Positions 1 through 8,664 of a stretch of DNA of 64,000 bases are shown here, piece after piece; the stretch's first letter is position 1; the number at the start of each line of letters is the position of its first letter. The stretch is from Pseudoflavitalea rhizosphaerae (GTDB lineage: Bacteria > Bacteroidota > Bacteroidia > Chitinophagales > Chitinophagaceae). Both the position numbers and the translations under genes were made by a program. Location of the stretch: NCBI RefSeq assembly GCF_003991355.1, contig NZ_RCSU01000006.1, forward strand, positions 62,001 through 126,000. The letters are read 5' to 3'. The notes below the pieces were generated by a model that was not told the origin of the DNA, did not search any database, and worked only from the letters and a program-made list of their open reading frames with translations.

Positions 1-512
1 ATACGAAACATCTGGCCAAAGCCACATTTGACAAGCTGTTCCCGCTCATCAGGAGCATCTCCTATCCGAATAACAAGACCAAACACCTCATCGGGATGGC
101 CCAGATGGTGGAGCAGCAGTTCGGTGGCGAGATCCCGCATACTGTTGAAGAGCTGGTACAGCTTCCCGGCGTTGGCCGCAAAACTGCCAATGTGATCACC
201 TCTGTGATAGACAAGCAGCCGAACATGGCCGTGGACACGCATGTGTTCCGCGTGTCTGCGCGTATAGGCCTCACCGTTAAGGCCACCACTCCACTGGCAA
301 CGGAAAAACAATTGTTACAATTCATTCCGGAAGACCTGGTGCATATCGCGCACCATTGGCTCATTCTTCACGGACGATATATCTGCGTGGCCCGAAATCC
401 CAAATGCGCCGAATGCGGACTGAAACCTGCCTGCAAATATTATCAGAACGTGGTAATGAAGGAAGAGATCAAAGCGCTGAATGAAAAACGAAAGAAGGCT
501 GCAAAAAAATAA
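1..512 (+). CDS. nth: Endonuclease III (5'-truncated by the window edge)
   Basis: Base-excision-repair DNA glycosylase/AP lyase that removes oxidised pyrimidines. The reading frame is open from base 3, so the start lies left of the window. Visible are the helix-hairpin-helix LPGVGRKTA with the catalytic Lys, the VDTHVFR stretch with the catalytic Asp, and a C-terminal 4Fe-4S ligand set of spacing C-x6-C-x2-C-x5-C (CVARNPKCAECGLKPAC). A lysine-rich tail follows. The stop codon lies inside the first unit of a 22-bp tandem duplication (506-549). A hairpin element begins shortly after. Family assignment is secure. Confidence 0.95.
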   Translation, partial: TKHLAKATFDKLFPLIRSISYPNNKTKHLIGMAQMVEQQFGGEIPHTVEELVQLPGVGRKTANVITSVIDKQPNMAVDTHVFRVSARIGLTVKATTPLATEKQLLQFIPEDLVHIAHHWLILHGRYICVARNPKCAECGLKPACKYYQNVVMKEEIKALNEKRKKAAKK

Positions 513-549
513 CAGGGTGCTGGCAGTAAAATAACAGGGTGCTGGCAGT
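506..549. repeat. Exact 22-bp tandem duplication across the nth stop codon
   Basis: Two identical 22-nt units (506-527 and 528-549) sit head to tail. The first contains the nth TAA stop. The second joins directly to the hairpin element that starts near 546. Without the duplication the element would lie about 11 bp from the stop, which matches the spacing of the other copies. It may be a replication-slippage scar near a strong hairpin (inference). Confidence 0.85.
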
Positions 550-651
550 CGCTCGCCTCCGGCGAGTGACTTATATTTGTTCGCCTCCCGGCGAACATTG
601 CGGCGCCAGAGGCGCTTAAAATATAAATCACTCGCCGGAGGCGAGCGATTG
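546..651 (+). repeat. Four-hairpin palindromic element, copy A
   Basis: Hairpins at 552-566 (CTCGCC/GGCGAG, loop TCC), 580-595 (TTCGCC/GGCGAA), 602-616 (GGCGCC/GGCGCT, with a G-T closing pair) and 631-645 (CTCGCC/GGCGAG, loop GGA). The first and last ~33 nt are also complementary to each other with two mismatches, so the whole unit can form a cruciform. The third hairpin differs from other copies but stays paired. It lies between nth and the GAF gene. Confidence 0.9.
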
Positions 652-737
652 GGCACACTCCGCCAAAGTTCAACCACTAACATTTAGGTTACTGCCAACG
701 CAACAGTACTACCGGTCAAAACCGGAGAAAAACCGGT

Positions 738-801
738 TAAACCCGGGGTTTAGTCCGCCAACTTTTTGGCGGGCCCACTGTTATTATTGTAATTTTACAA
801 T
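738..801. promoter_or_regulatory. Clustered small palindromes upstream of the GAF gene
   Basis: Three adjacent inverted repeats are visible: TAAACC/GGTTTA (738-752), CCGCCAA/TTGGCGG (755-772) and the perfect palindrome ATTGTAA-TT-TTACAAT (786-801). The last could be an operator or promoter-proximal site for the gene at 880. No good TAnnTTTG element was found, so the promoter position is unassigned. The rest of 652-879 holds nothing I recognise. Confidence 0.35.
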
Positions 802-879
802 ATCCAACCGAGCCAGCCGTCTACCCTTAGAGAGGACTTAGTTTTTTAGCGTAATTAACAGTAATTAATCAGACAATCA

Positions 880-3285
880 ATGGAATCAAATTTTACCCAG
901 GCGCCGCACTCTTATCTGAGTTTCGCCCCCCTTATCCGGGAGTGGGAGAAGATGATCCGGGAGGGCAGGGAAGGAACCCGCCAGTTGTACCAGGATCTGC
1001 TGAACAAGGTTCGGCAATACCCTGAACTATTAGGCAGGATCGATGATCTGTCTGTTCTGGACAAACACAAAACACTCATAGAACAAATGATGGCCACAGT
1101 GTTTCCTGTGACCCTCAACGATAAAGAAGATCTTTTCGGAGCGGGCTTCCCCTTCCAGATGAAGATGTTCTATGAATCAACAAAGTTCCGCGAGCTCTTC
1201 ATCGTGGACCCGCATACACATGATATCACACTTCCTGAAGCAGATGCCTGTGGTGGTGGATCGCCTCAATCAGGCAAGGAAGATTGCATGTATCAGTTCA
1301 TCCTCAGCAGACTTTACGATATCGATAAAACCGATACCGTGCGCATGGTAGAACCCTACAAATGCCCGGAAACAGGCCTGGACCGATACATGGAACTGGA
1401 AATCGATACCAGGTTCCTCGATGTTCGTGTAAGAGGCGAATTACCGCCACTGCCCGATGAAGTGCAGATCGGCTGTGTGAAAGCTGGTGGGGGTATCGAT
1501 CATGTGCCCGGCCTGCGTACCGCCCTTCCGCTGGACAAATTCGAGTTCGAAGGCATGGTGATCATCCGCATCTGGGAAGTAACGGAAAGAGAAGTATTGA
1601 ATATCATTCGCGACAAACTCCTTCACCTGAACAATTTCGCTGATACTGAACTGTTTGGCGACCTGCAGAACCAGGTGCAAAATCTTCTGGGTGTGCCCGG
1701 TGTGAAAACTGCCGTGAAGCCTTTCTTCCAGGTGAACAACCATATGGTACTCTCCGAGTTCTACACCACTATGGACGAGTATATCGTAAAGCGCAAGCCA
1801 TCGCCTGAAAAGCTGCAATACCTTTACCAGGCAGTGACCACCGCCTTTGCAAAGAATCCGAAGCCATTACTGGTGAACGAGATCAATGAAGAGGCAGTAA
1901 TGCGTTATCCCTTCCTCACATTCATGGCAGAGTTCGGTTGGAGAAGCGCCATCATCTGCCCCCTCTTCGGAGATAACAAAGAAATGATGGGTGTGCTGAT
2001 CATCGTTACAGAAGAAAAAGGAAGATTCCAGCCCGAGCATGTGCTCAGGATCGAGCCAGCCATTCCACTCTTCAGGATCGCGATGGAAAAAGCGCAGGAG
2101 AACCTTGACCACCAGGTGGACCGCGTGATCAAAGACCAGTTCACTGCTGTACAGGATGCCGTTGAATGGCGCTTCACTGAAGCCGCTCTCAACTACCTCA
2201 CGGGCATGGATAAGGGAGATGGCGAAGTGAAGATCGAACCAATCGTGTTTGAAGGAGTGTATCCGCTCTATGGCGCCATCGATATCCGCAATTCTTCCGT
2301 TGAGAGGAATCATTCCATACAGCTCGATCTACTGGAACAACTGAACCAGGCGAACGATATCGTGCTGGCAGCAAAGAAAGATCATCCTTTCCCCCTGCTG
2401 GATGAAACCAATTTCAAGATCAGGAAATACATTCACTCCGTGTCCAATATCCTGTTCGCGGATGATGAACTGAGTATCCTGCAATTCCTGAAAGTGGAAG
2501 TGGTGCAGTTGTTCAAGCACCTGCAATCCATCATGCCATCATTGAATAAACCGATCAACAAATACTTTGAAGCGGTGGACTCACCTGTTGAAATGGTGTA
2601 CCATCACAGAAAGAAATATGAAGACAGCATTACACAAATAAACAATGAAGTTGCGCGATTCATCGATCATGAACAGAAAATGGCGCAGCAGATCTTCCCG
2701 CATTATTTTGAAAGGTTCGTAACAGATGGTGTGGACTTCAATATCTATATCGGTCAGTCCATCACGCCCGAAAAGAAATTCGATTTCTTCTACCTGCGCA
2801 ACCTCAAGATCTGGCAACTGAGCACACTGGCGAAAGCCGCCAGGCTCACGCATTCACTGGAGAAACAACTGGCCATGCCATTGCAGACCAGCCAACTGAT
2901 CCTTGCGCATAGCCACCCGATCTCCATCAGCTTCCGCACTGCGGAACGCAAGTTCGATGTGGACGGCGCATACAATATCCGTTACGAGATCATCAAGAAA
3001 AGGATCGATAAGGTACACCTGAAAGATTCCAATGAAAGGTTGACCAAACCTGGTTATATCGCCATCGTATATTCGCAGCAACAGGAAGCCTTCGAATACC
3101 TGGAGTATATCGAATACCTGCAAAACCAGGGATTGCTCCGTGGAGAAGTGGAAAGACTGGAACTGGAAGAATTGCAGGGTGTAAGTGGATTGAAAGCCCT
3201 GAGAGTAGGCGTGAACCTGGAAATAGAATCAGAAGAAGATGACCGGGAAAAAGAAGGAAGAAAACTGGCGGGCGTAAATAAATGA
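880..3285 (+). CDS. Large GAF-domain protein of unknown function (801 aa)
   Basis: Soluble protein with no signal peptide or membrane segment. A GAF-like sensor region is suggested around residues 330-420 (hydrophobic strands around SAIICPLFGDNKEMMGVLIIVTEE). The long N- and C-terminal portions have no domain I can name, and the C-terminus is acidic and charged (EESEEDDREKE). Similar-sized GAF proteins of unknown function occur in Bacteroidota. No kinase, cyclase, GGDEF or HTH motif is seen, so the output is unknown. It is monocistronic, followed by a hairpin terminator shared with the convergent DUF4251 gene. Confidence 0.75.
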   Translation: MESNFTQAPHSYLSFAPLIREWEKMIREGREGTRQLYQDLLNKVRQYPELLGRIDDLSVLDKHKTLIEQMMATVFPVTLNDKEDLFGAGFPFQMKMFYESTKFRELFIVDPHTHDITLPEADACGGGSPQSGKEDCMYQFILSRLYDIDKTDTVRMVEPYKCPETGLDRYMELEIDTRFLDVRVRGELPPLPDEVQIGCVKAGGGIDHVPGLRTALPLDKFEFEGMVIIRIWEVTEREVLNIIRDKLLHLNNFADTELFGDLQNQVQNLLGVPGVKTAVKPFFQVNNHMVLSEFYTTMDEYIVKRKPSPEKLQYLYQAVTTAFAKNPKPLLVNEINEEAVMRYPFLTFMAEFGWRSAIICPLFGDNKEMMGVLIIVTEEKGRFQPEHVLRIEPAIPLFRIAMEKAQENLDHQVDRVIKDQFTAVQDAVEWRFTEAALNYLTGMDKGDGEVKIEPIVFEGVYPLYGAIDIRNSSVERNHSIQLDLLEQLNQANDIVLAAKKDHPFPLLDETNFKIRKYIHSVSNILFADDELSILQFLKVEVVQLFKHLQSIMPSLNKPINKYFEAVDSPVEMVYHHRKKYEDSITQINNEVARFIDHEQKMAQQIFPHYFERFVTDGVDFNIYIGQSITPEKKFDFFYLRNLKIWQLSTLAKAARLTHSLEKQLAMPLQTSQLILAHSHPISISFRTAERKFDVDGAYNIRYEIIKKRIDKVHLKDSNERLTKPGYIAIVYSQQQEAFEYLEYIEYLQNQGLLRGEVERLELEELQGVSGLKALRVGVNLEIESEEDDREKEGRKLAGVNK

Positions 3286-3307
3286 TCATTCCCCATTTCA
3301 ATAAACA

Positions 3308-3337
3308 AGGGCTACCCATCACTGGATAGCCCTTTGC
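3308..3337. terminator. Bidirectional hairpin terminator
   Basis: AGGGCTA (3308-3314) pairs with TAGCCCT (3327-3333), with extra inner CC/GG pairs and a short T-rich tail. It lies between two convergent genes (stops at 3285 and 3358) and could serve both. Confidence 0.75.
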
Positions 3338-3357
3338 TTTTCTCGGAAAAATGAGTT

Positions 3358-3876
3358 CTATTTTTTCTTTTTTGTTTTTATTTCGGTAACATAACCGTTG
3401 TAAGAGATCGGTTGACGGTTATTGCTCTGTACCTGAAGATAAGCATAACCACTTTCGGTGATGTTCAACCGAACGGATTGAATATCGTTCGCATCCTTCG
3501 GCTTGATCAGGATATCCCATCCACCTTTCTTTCCATCGGTTTTCGTGTATTCAAAATCTTTAGATTCAAATTTGATGCCACCTTCTGTAGTCCGGGTTGC
3601 CTGGAAGGCCCTTCCGAAATAGGGCAGGTAAGAAATGATGGTATCTTTAGTTACCGTAAAATCGAAGTCCGGCGTTACCTGTCTTGTCCGGCCGGATTGA
3701 GGTAATACTGTTTGAGCGATGAACACATAACGTTGACCGTCTACCAGTTTTTTTACCTCGGCTGCTTTTGCAGCTTCTTTTTCCTGCTTTGTTTGTGCAC
3801 TGGCCACTGTTGTAAAGGCAGTAACGAAGAGCAGGAGTAACAAAGAGGCTTTCAACGCGTTCTGTACTATTCTCAT
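3358..3876 (-). CDS. DUF4251-type secreted protein
   Basis: About 172 aa with an N-terminal signal peptide (MRIVQNALKASLLLLLF, ending near ASAQ). The mature region is short beta strands ending in a lysine-rich tail (TEIKTKKKK), as in Bacteroidota DUF4251 periplasmic proteins. An upstream open frame reaches 3951 but would overlap the next gene and precede the signal peptide, so I chose the internal ATG at 3876. The ATG at 3885 is an equally possible start. Function unknown. Confidence 0.75.
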   Translation of the reverse strand: MRIVQNALKASLLLLLFVTAFTTVASAQTKQEKEAAKAAEVKKLVDGQRYVFIAQTVLPQSGRTRQVTPDFDFTVTKDTIISYLPYFGRAFQATRTTEGGIKFESKDFEYTKTDGKKGGWDILIKPKDANDIQSVRLNITESGYAYLQVQSNNRQPISYNGYVTEIKTKKKK

Positions 3877-3934
3877 GGTTAACATTTTAATTGTTATGCC
3901 CTCATTAGACGGCAGGAAAATGTTAAGGTCAAAA

Positions 3935-6900
3935 TCAGAACTGATAACCAAACGTTAAAAGGGGCAGGGTGCTTTCTTTGGACGAAGTGAGGCTGGCAGT
4001 CAATACAATCCTTTTTACAATGCCCAGCCAGATGCCTCCGCCATAACCGTGGTGCCAAACATTGGATTGATCATGATCAACCCATACACGGCCAATATCA
4101 TTGAATGCAACTATACCGATGGCGCCGGGCAGCAGGTAGGTCCTGAAATCAGTTACCTTGATGCGCAGCTCGGTATTGTTGTACAACATCGATTTTCCCG
4201 CGAAGCGGTATTTCCTGAATCCACGCAGGTTCTCCGTATTACCCAGATACTGAGCCTGGAAGAATTCATATTTCCCGAAATTGATCCCTCCTCCAAAACG
4301 GGTTGCAATCACTGTGCCCGCTGTGCTGCTTAAAGGAAAATAGAGAGCCATATCGGAATTCAACTGCGTGAGGTAGCCGGAATTATCATTGAGGCCGCGC
4401 AATACTTTGAGCGATGATTGCCAGAACGTACCGCGTGAAGGCATCACTTCATTATCGCGTGTATCGATATTCATATTGAACTGACCACCCAGGTAGGATT
4501 TGTCCGCGAACAAGGTTTTCGGATCCAGTCCGTTCTCTGCGAAATTGGAAAGGAACCTGCCCTGGTTCTCGTCTTCATCCGGACGGAAATACTGGAAAGA
4601 TGGACCGATACCGATGGCCAGCCAGTTAGTGATCTCGCGCTTCAGCAATACAGCCATATCGCCTTTGTTGTAGCGTGCGCGATAATAATCGATCTTGCCT
4701 GGTGCATCTTTATTGTAATTGGTTTCATTACCAAGTCCGAAGAAGTTGGTCACATAATCCGGCGCATTCAGGTTCGCATATACGAAGATGTCAGATCTGC
4801 CGATCGCTTTGCGGAAATCGCTGCTGTAGCGGATGGTGAAGGCATTGGTTGCCAGTGCATGGCTTACCAGTAATTTGTGTATCACGGAAGGATTGCGGCG
4901 GAATTTATTGCCGGTGTATTTGAAACCTGCGCCCAGGAAAACGCCATCGTCAGGATTGAAGGCGGCATTGACCAGGGGTGCCCAGATATTGTAGCGGAAT
5001 GATTTGCGGTCATATTCATTCACGGCGGGATCGGAGGAGAATTTCTTCAGCTCTTTTCCTGCACCTGTGATCACATTGGCCTCTGTTTTGAGATCGTATA
5101 CACGGGTCTTGCTACCACTGGAATGGGTAGCCGAATTATCGATCGTATCTGCTCCCGCTCCGCCGATGATGCGCACGAGAATGCTTTTGCGGCCATCGCC
5201 GTTGAGCACGAACTTATCTTCGCCTCCCATTCCGTACAAACGGATCTCTTTGGTTTCACCATGACGGAAAGTACGGCTGTACAGTTTTTTCGTTTCTTCC
5301 CCTTCTTTATTGATCTTGCGCACCACCACTTTCACGGAGCCGTCTTCATTGCGCGTGATCTCGAACAACTCACGTTTGTCTGAACCGGCCACGTCCACTT
5401 CTTTGGAGAGGAAGCGATAATAGGTCAATGCTTCTTTCTTCAAATTGTTCCTTCTTTCCTGAAGGGTTTTGATGATATGGGGAACGGCATCGTTCTGGAT
5501 CTCCTGTGGTTGTTGCTGCAAAGCCAGGCGGATGGCGGAATCCGTCATGAGAGGCAGGAAGGAGTCTACACCTTCGGCCCAGTCGGATTCGCTGAGATCG
5601 TTCAGGAAGGAACGGTCGAAATACCTTCCATTGAAGTTGAAAGTATTGATATTCCTTGCTTTTGCGCGGAAGCCCTGGAATTTTGGAATGAGCCAGGGTT
5701 GGCTGATGAGTTTGGGAATAACGCCATCATTGGTGAAGAAGGCCTGATCACGGTCGCGGGGAATAGGGAAATAGATCTTTCCCTTTCCTTTGGCGGTTTC
5801 GGGAGCGCCCCAGCGCCACTGGTCTTCATGACGGTCGAAGTCCATGATGAACAGATCGAGTAGCCTTGCCCGTAAGACAGCTTTCTGATCAGTTTTATTA
5901 TCATTGTCTTCCTGCAACTTTTCGATCACTTTTTCAGTACTCCAGGTTTTAGAAAGTTCGAGTGGTTCTCTTTCTTCAAAAAGATAAAGGCCATTGGCAA
6001 AGTCCTGCCTGAACTGGAGCAGGCGCGGATCATCGGGTAGCCATACCAGTTTGGGATTGGCATGCGGTATCTGTGCTGCAGTAACCAGTGGCGGCACCGA
6101 GAGCGCTGCAAATGGGTAAGAGGCTGAAATGCCGTCTACCACTGCATCTTTCACGAATGTTTGACGGAACTCTTCCGGCAGGGTTTTGTCGGGATACTTC
6201 TCCACGCTGCGCAATACGAACTCGCGGCCTTCAGCATCTTCCAGCCTGAGCGAGCGGGACTGCATACCGCCGCCGCGTTTGGTAGGCTTGAGGCCGCCAC
6301 GCACTTTACCCATATCGAATACAGGAACAGTGAGAGGTGTAGTCCATTCTTTCCGGTAATTGTCTCCCAGCAACCATCTCTTGAAGCGGTTGGCTTTATA
6401 GTAGGGCGCAGTGACAGTAGTGAAGGAGTCCGGTAGATTTGGAATGGCAACTGCTGCTTCTTCCAGGCCAGGAGATTTAAATGCAGGTAATGATGTTTGA
6501 TACAATACATGATTGGCTTCCTTCGAGAGGGAGGAATAGAAAGTAAGCGTGATGCTTCCATTGGTGGAAATATCCAGTACGCCAAAGCCGGTGCCTTTAT
6601 TGGCGAAGCGCGTATCTTTTCCGTATTTCACCTGGCTTTGCTTGGAGCCGGCTCCGCTGACGATATGTTGCTGTCCATTTTCCGTCATGTATTGCAGTGT
6701 ATGCTCATGCCCTGAAACCCTGATGGAATAAGGATGTTTGTTGAGCAAAGTGTCCAGCGACTGAATATATTTCTTGTAAACGGGATGTGGCATATCCTGT
6801 ATATTTCCGAACCAGGAGCGGGATAACGGGTATATGGAACCGATAACAGGCAGTGGGATATACAGGTTCTCGTTCACTTCGGTAAGCGGGAATAAATGTT

Positions 6901-7576
6901 GTTTGAAAGTGAAGTATCCGCCGTGCTCACCATGTGTTCTGAAAGGATGGTGGGCAGCGAAGATCACGAGTTTATTGCGGTTGCGATAGAGTGCATCTTT
7001 AATGGCAAGTGTGAGCTCATCATTGGTTTTGCAATCACAGTCGGAGGTTTCGCCGGGGCGGCCTTCTTGCTGGAACCACCACTGGCTGTCGATGATCAGC
7101 AGGGTGATCTCATCAGTGAGTTTCACTTCTACGGGGCCGGGACATCCTTCGAGCGGTGCAAAATGAATATTTGGTATCTGTAAGGATTCCACATAACGCG
7201 CCTGGTGCAGGATCTGGGCGAAACCATTGTGTTTGCCCTTGTTCCAGTCGTGGTTTCCCGGCATGAACCATGCCTGCGCTGCAGTACCTTTTACGGAGTT
7301 GATCTGATCATCGAGGATCTTTTTCTTTTCGGGATAATTGGAAGCAGTGGAGTCTGGCAGACCGTGTTGGTACACATTGTCGCCGAGGAAGAGTACAGTG
7401 GTGCGGGCGTCTAGGTTGAAGAGTGACTTCATCAGTTCCAGTTCAGGGTGACGGCCATCGATCTGTTTGCCGGCATCTCCTACGAGGATGATGCGATGTG
7501 CAAGCGAATCCTGCGCTGATGCGGACGCGGTTGAGAAGATCAGCAATAAAACCAGCCAGGTATAGATCCTATTCAT
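3935..7576 (-). CDS. Calcineurin-like phosphoesterase / kinase-like domain / outer-membrane barrel fusion
   Basis: 1213 aa with a signal peptide (residues 1-21). Residues 28-350 are a metallophosphoesterase: GDAG (33), GDNVY (65), GNHDW (107), HHP (209) and GHEH (289) supply the metal ligands. Residues ~890-1213 look like an Omp85/surface-antigen beta-barrel ending in a terminal Phe. The middle (~440-680) carries FVLRS, DFDRHEDQW (579-587) and RDRDQAF (607-613), which recall the catalytic DRH and metal-binding Asp of HipA/Fam20C-type atypical kinases. That last assignment is my inference. The protein would sit in the outer membrane with periplasmic or surface enzymatic domains. It stands alone, with a hairpin element just upstream. 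Confidence 0.8.
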   Translation of the reverse strand: MNRIYTWLVLLLIFSTASASAQDSLAHRIILVGDAGKQIDGRHPELELMKSLFNLDARTTVLFLGDNVYQHGLPDSTASNYPEKKKILDDQINSVKGTAAQAWFMPGNHDWNKGKHNGFAQILHQARYVESLQIPNIHFAPLEGCPGPVEVKLTDEITLLIIDSQWWFQQEGRPGETSDCDCKTNDELTLAIKDALYRNRNKLVIFAAHHPFRTHGEHGGYFTFKQHLFPLTEVNENLYIPLPVIGSIYPLSRSWFGNIQDMPHPVYKKYIQSLDTLLNKHPYSIRVSGHEHTLQYMTENGQQHIVSGAGSKQSQVKYGKDTRFANKGTGFGVLDISTNGSITLTFYSSLSKEANHVLYQTSLPAFKSPGLEEAAVAIPNLPDSFTTVTAPYYKANRFKRWLLGDNYRKEWTTPLTVPVFDMGKVRGGLKPTKRGGGMQSRSLRLEDAEGREFVLRSVEKYPDKTLPEEFRQTFVKDAVVDGISASYPFAALSVPPLVTAAQIPHANPKLVWLPDDPRLLQFRQDFANGLYLFEEREPLELSKTWSTEKVIEKLQEDNDNKTDQKAVLRARLLDLFIMDFDRHEDQWRWGAPETAKGKGKIYFPIPRDRDQAFFTNDGVIPKLISQPWLIPKFQGFRAKARNINTFNFNGRYFDRSFLNDLSESDWAEGVDSFLPLMTDSAIRLALQQQPQEIQNDAVPHIIKTLQERRNNLKKEALTYYRFLSKEVDVAGSDKRELFEITRNEDGSVKVVVRKINKEGEETKKLYSRTFRHGETKEIRLYGMGGEDKFVLNGDGRKSILVRIIGGAGADTIDNSATHSSGSKTRVYDLKTEANVITGAGKELKKFSSDPAVNEYDRKSFRYNIWAPLVNAAFNPDDGVFLGAGFKYTGNKFRRNPSVIHKLLVSHALATNAFTIRYSSDFRKAIGRSDIFVYANLNAPDYVTNFFGLGNETNYNKDAPGKIDYYRARYNKGDMAVLLKREITNWLAIGIGPSFQYFRPDEDENQGRFLSNFAENGLDPKTLFADKSYLGGQFNMNIDTRDNEVMPSRGTFWQSSLKVLRGLNDNSGYLTQLNSDMALYFPLSSTAGTVIATRFGGGINFGKYEFFQAQYLGNTENLRGFRKYRFAGKSMLYNNTELRIKVTDFRTYLLPGAIGIVAFNDIGRVWVDHDQSNVWHHGYGGGIWLGIVKRIVLTASLTSSKESTLPLLTFGYQF

Positions 7577-7607
7577 ACAGAAATATTGATATTACTTATT
7601 GTGTGCC

Positions 7608-7713
7608 CAGTCGTTCGCCTCCCGGCGAGTGACTGGTATTTGTTCGCCTCCGGCGAACACCGCGTCGCCGGAGGCGACTAAACAAAAGTCACTCGCCGGG
7701 AGGCGAGCGACTG
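7608..7713 (+). repeat. Four-hairpin palindromic element, copy B
   Basis: Same architecture as copy A. The order left to right is outer hairpin, TTCGCC/GGCGAA, GTCGCC/GGCGAC, outer hairpin. It ends 12 bp from the stop codon of the minus-strand lipoprotein gene at 7726 and lies upstream of the phosphoesterase fusion gene. Confidence 0.92.
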
Positions 7714-7725
7714 GCGGCACGCTGT

Positions 7726-8562
7726 TTATTTTGAGTTCCCGCTATAGGGGAATTTCAATATCGTTCCTTTACCGTCCACTCCTTCATTGGAGATATACAT
7801 GTCCCCATTCGGAGCGAAGGTGAGGCCTTCGGGTTGAGGGAACTGATCGGGATTGAGTTGATAAGCCGCAAGCACTTCTCCTTCCAAACTCGTTTCCAGC
7901 ATGGCTTTGCCAACACTGGCCACAATGAACAGGGTCCGTTTTACCGGATGGATAGCGGCTGCCGATGGTTTGAATTCCACATTGTTGTTCTTGAACTGGT
8001 TGCGGATATCTTTCCACCTGATGGCATATACCGGCGTATCGGAAAATTGCAGGGTAATGGGGTTAAAGCTATAGGCCAGCACGCCTTTCTTTGATTCCCT
8101 TTGTTCTTTAGACAGCAGGATGAGCTGGTTATTGGGATCGATATAAAGGCTTTCGAACTCGATCTTCTTCTTGCGATGGAACTCGAATTCATCTTCCACG
8201 TGTTTTACGTTTACGGGTACCCGGTGGATATTGCCATTGCTTTCAAGCACAAAATAGAAACTGTCTAATTGCACGATATCTTCATAATCCCTCTTCTTAC
8301 CAAATTTCCTCACCCGGAGGTCGCCGTCTTCCGGGTCCACCAGGAAAACTTTTCCTTCTTCGTCGTTGATGGCCGCGATGGTATTATTGGGGAGCCAGAA
8401 CATGCCTGAGATTTCCAGCAGGTCTTTGTCCAGCACCAGGGTGGTTTTCCTGGAGGCGTCATAGCCGGGAATAGAGGGTACAAAGGATTTACCCTGTCCG
8501 GTACATCCGGAAAAGCCGGTAATCAGCAATATGAAAAGGATACAGGAATTGATTCTGTTCAT
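7726..8562 (-). CDS. SdiA-regulated-type beta-propeller lipoprotein
   Basis: About 278 aa. The ATG at 8562 gives a clean lipoprotein signal (hydrophobic stretch then GFSGC). The longer frame to 8589 adds a Cys-rich leader that spoils it. The mature part has repeated short strands (LEISGMFWLPNNTIAAIND, EGLTFAPNGDMYISNEG) typical of SdiA-regulated/YjiK-type or phytase-like propellers. The stop abuts hairpin element B. It is divergent from the HD/PycTM gene. Substrate unknown. Confidence 0.75.
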   Translation of the reverse strand: MNRINSCILFILLITGFSGCTGQGKSFVPSIPGYDASRKTTLVLDKDLLEISGMFWLPNNTIAAINDEEGKVFLVDPEDGDLRVRKFGKKRDYEDIVQLDSFYFVLESNGNIHRVPVNVKHVEDEFEFHRKKKIEFESLYIDPNNQLILLSKEQRESKKGVLAYSFNPITLQFSDTPVYAIRWKDIRNQFKNNNVEFKPSAAAIHPVKRTLFIVASVGKAMLETSLEGEVLAAYQLNPDQFPQPEGLTFAPNGDMYISNEGVDGKGTILKFPYSGNSK

Positions 8563-8664
8563 AAAACAACAACACTTATTGGGATACAAAGTTGGGGCAG
8601 GGAATCGATATTTAAATATACAATCTTTTATTGCTTAATTTAGACTGTCGAAATCATTCAAGGT

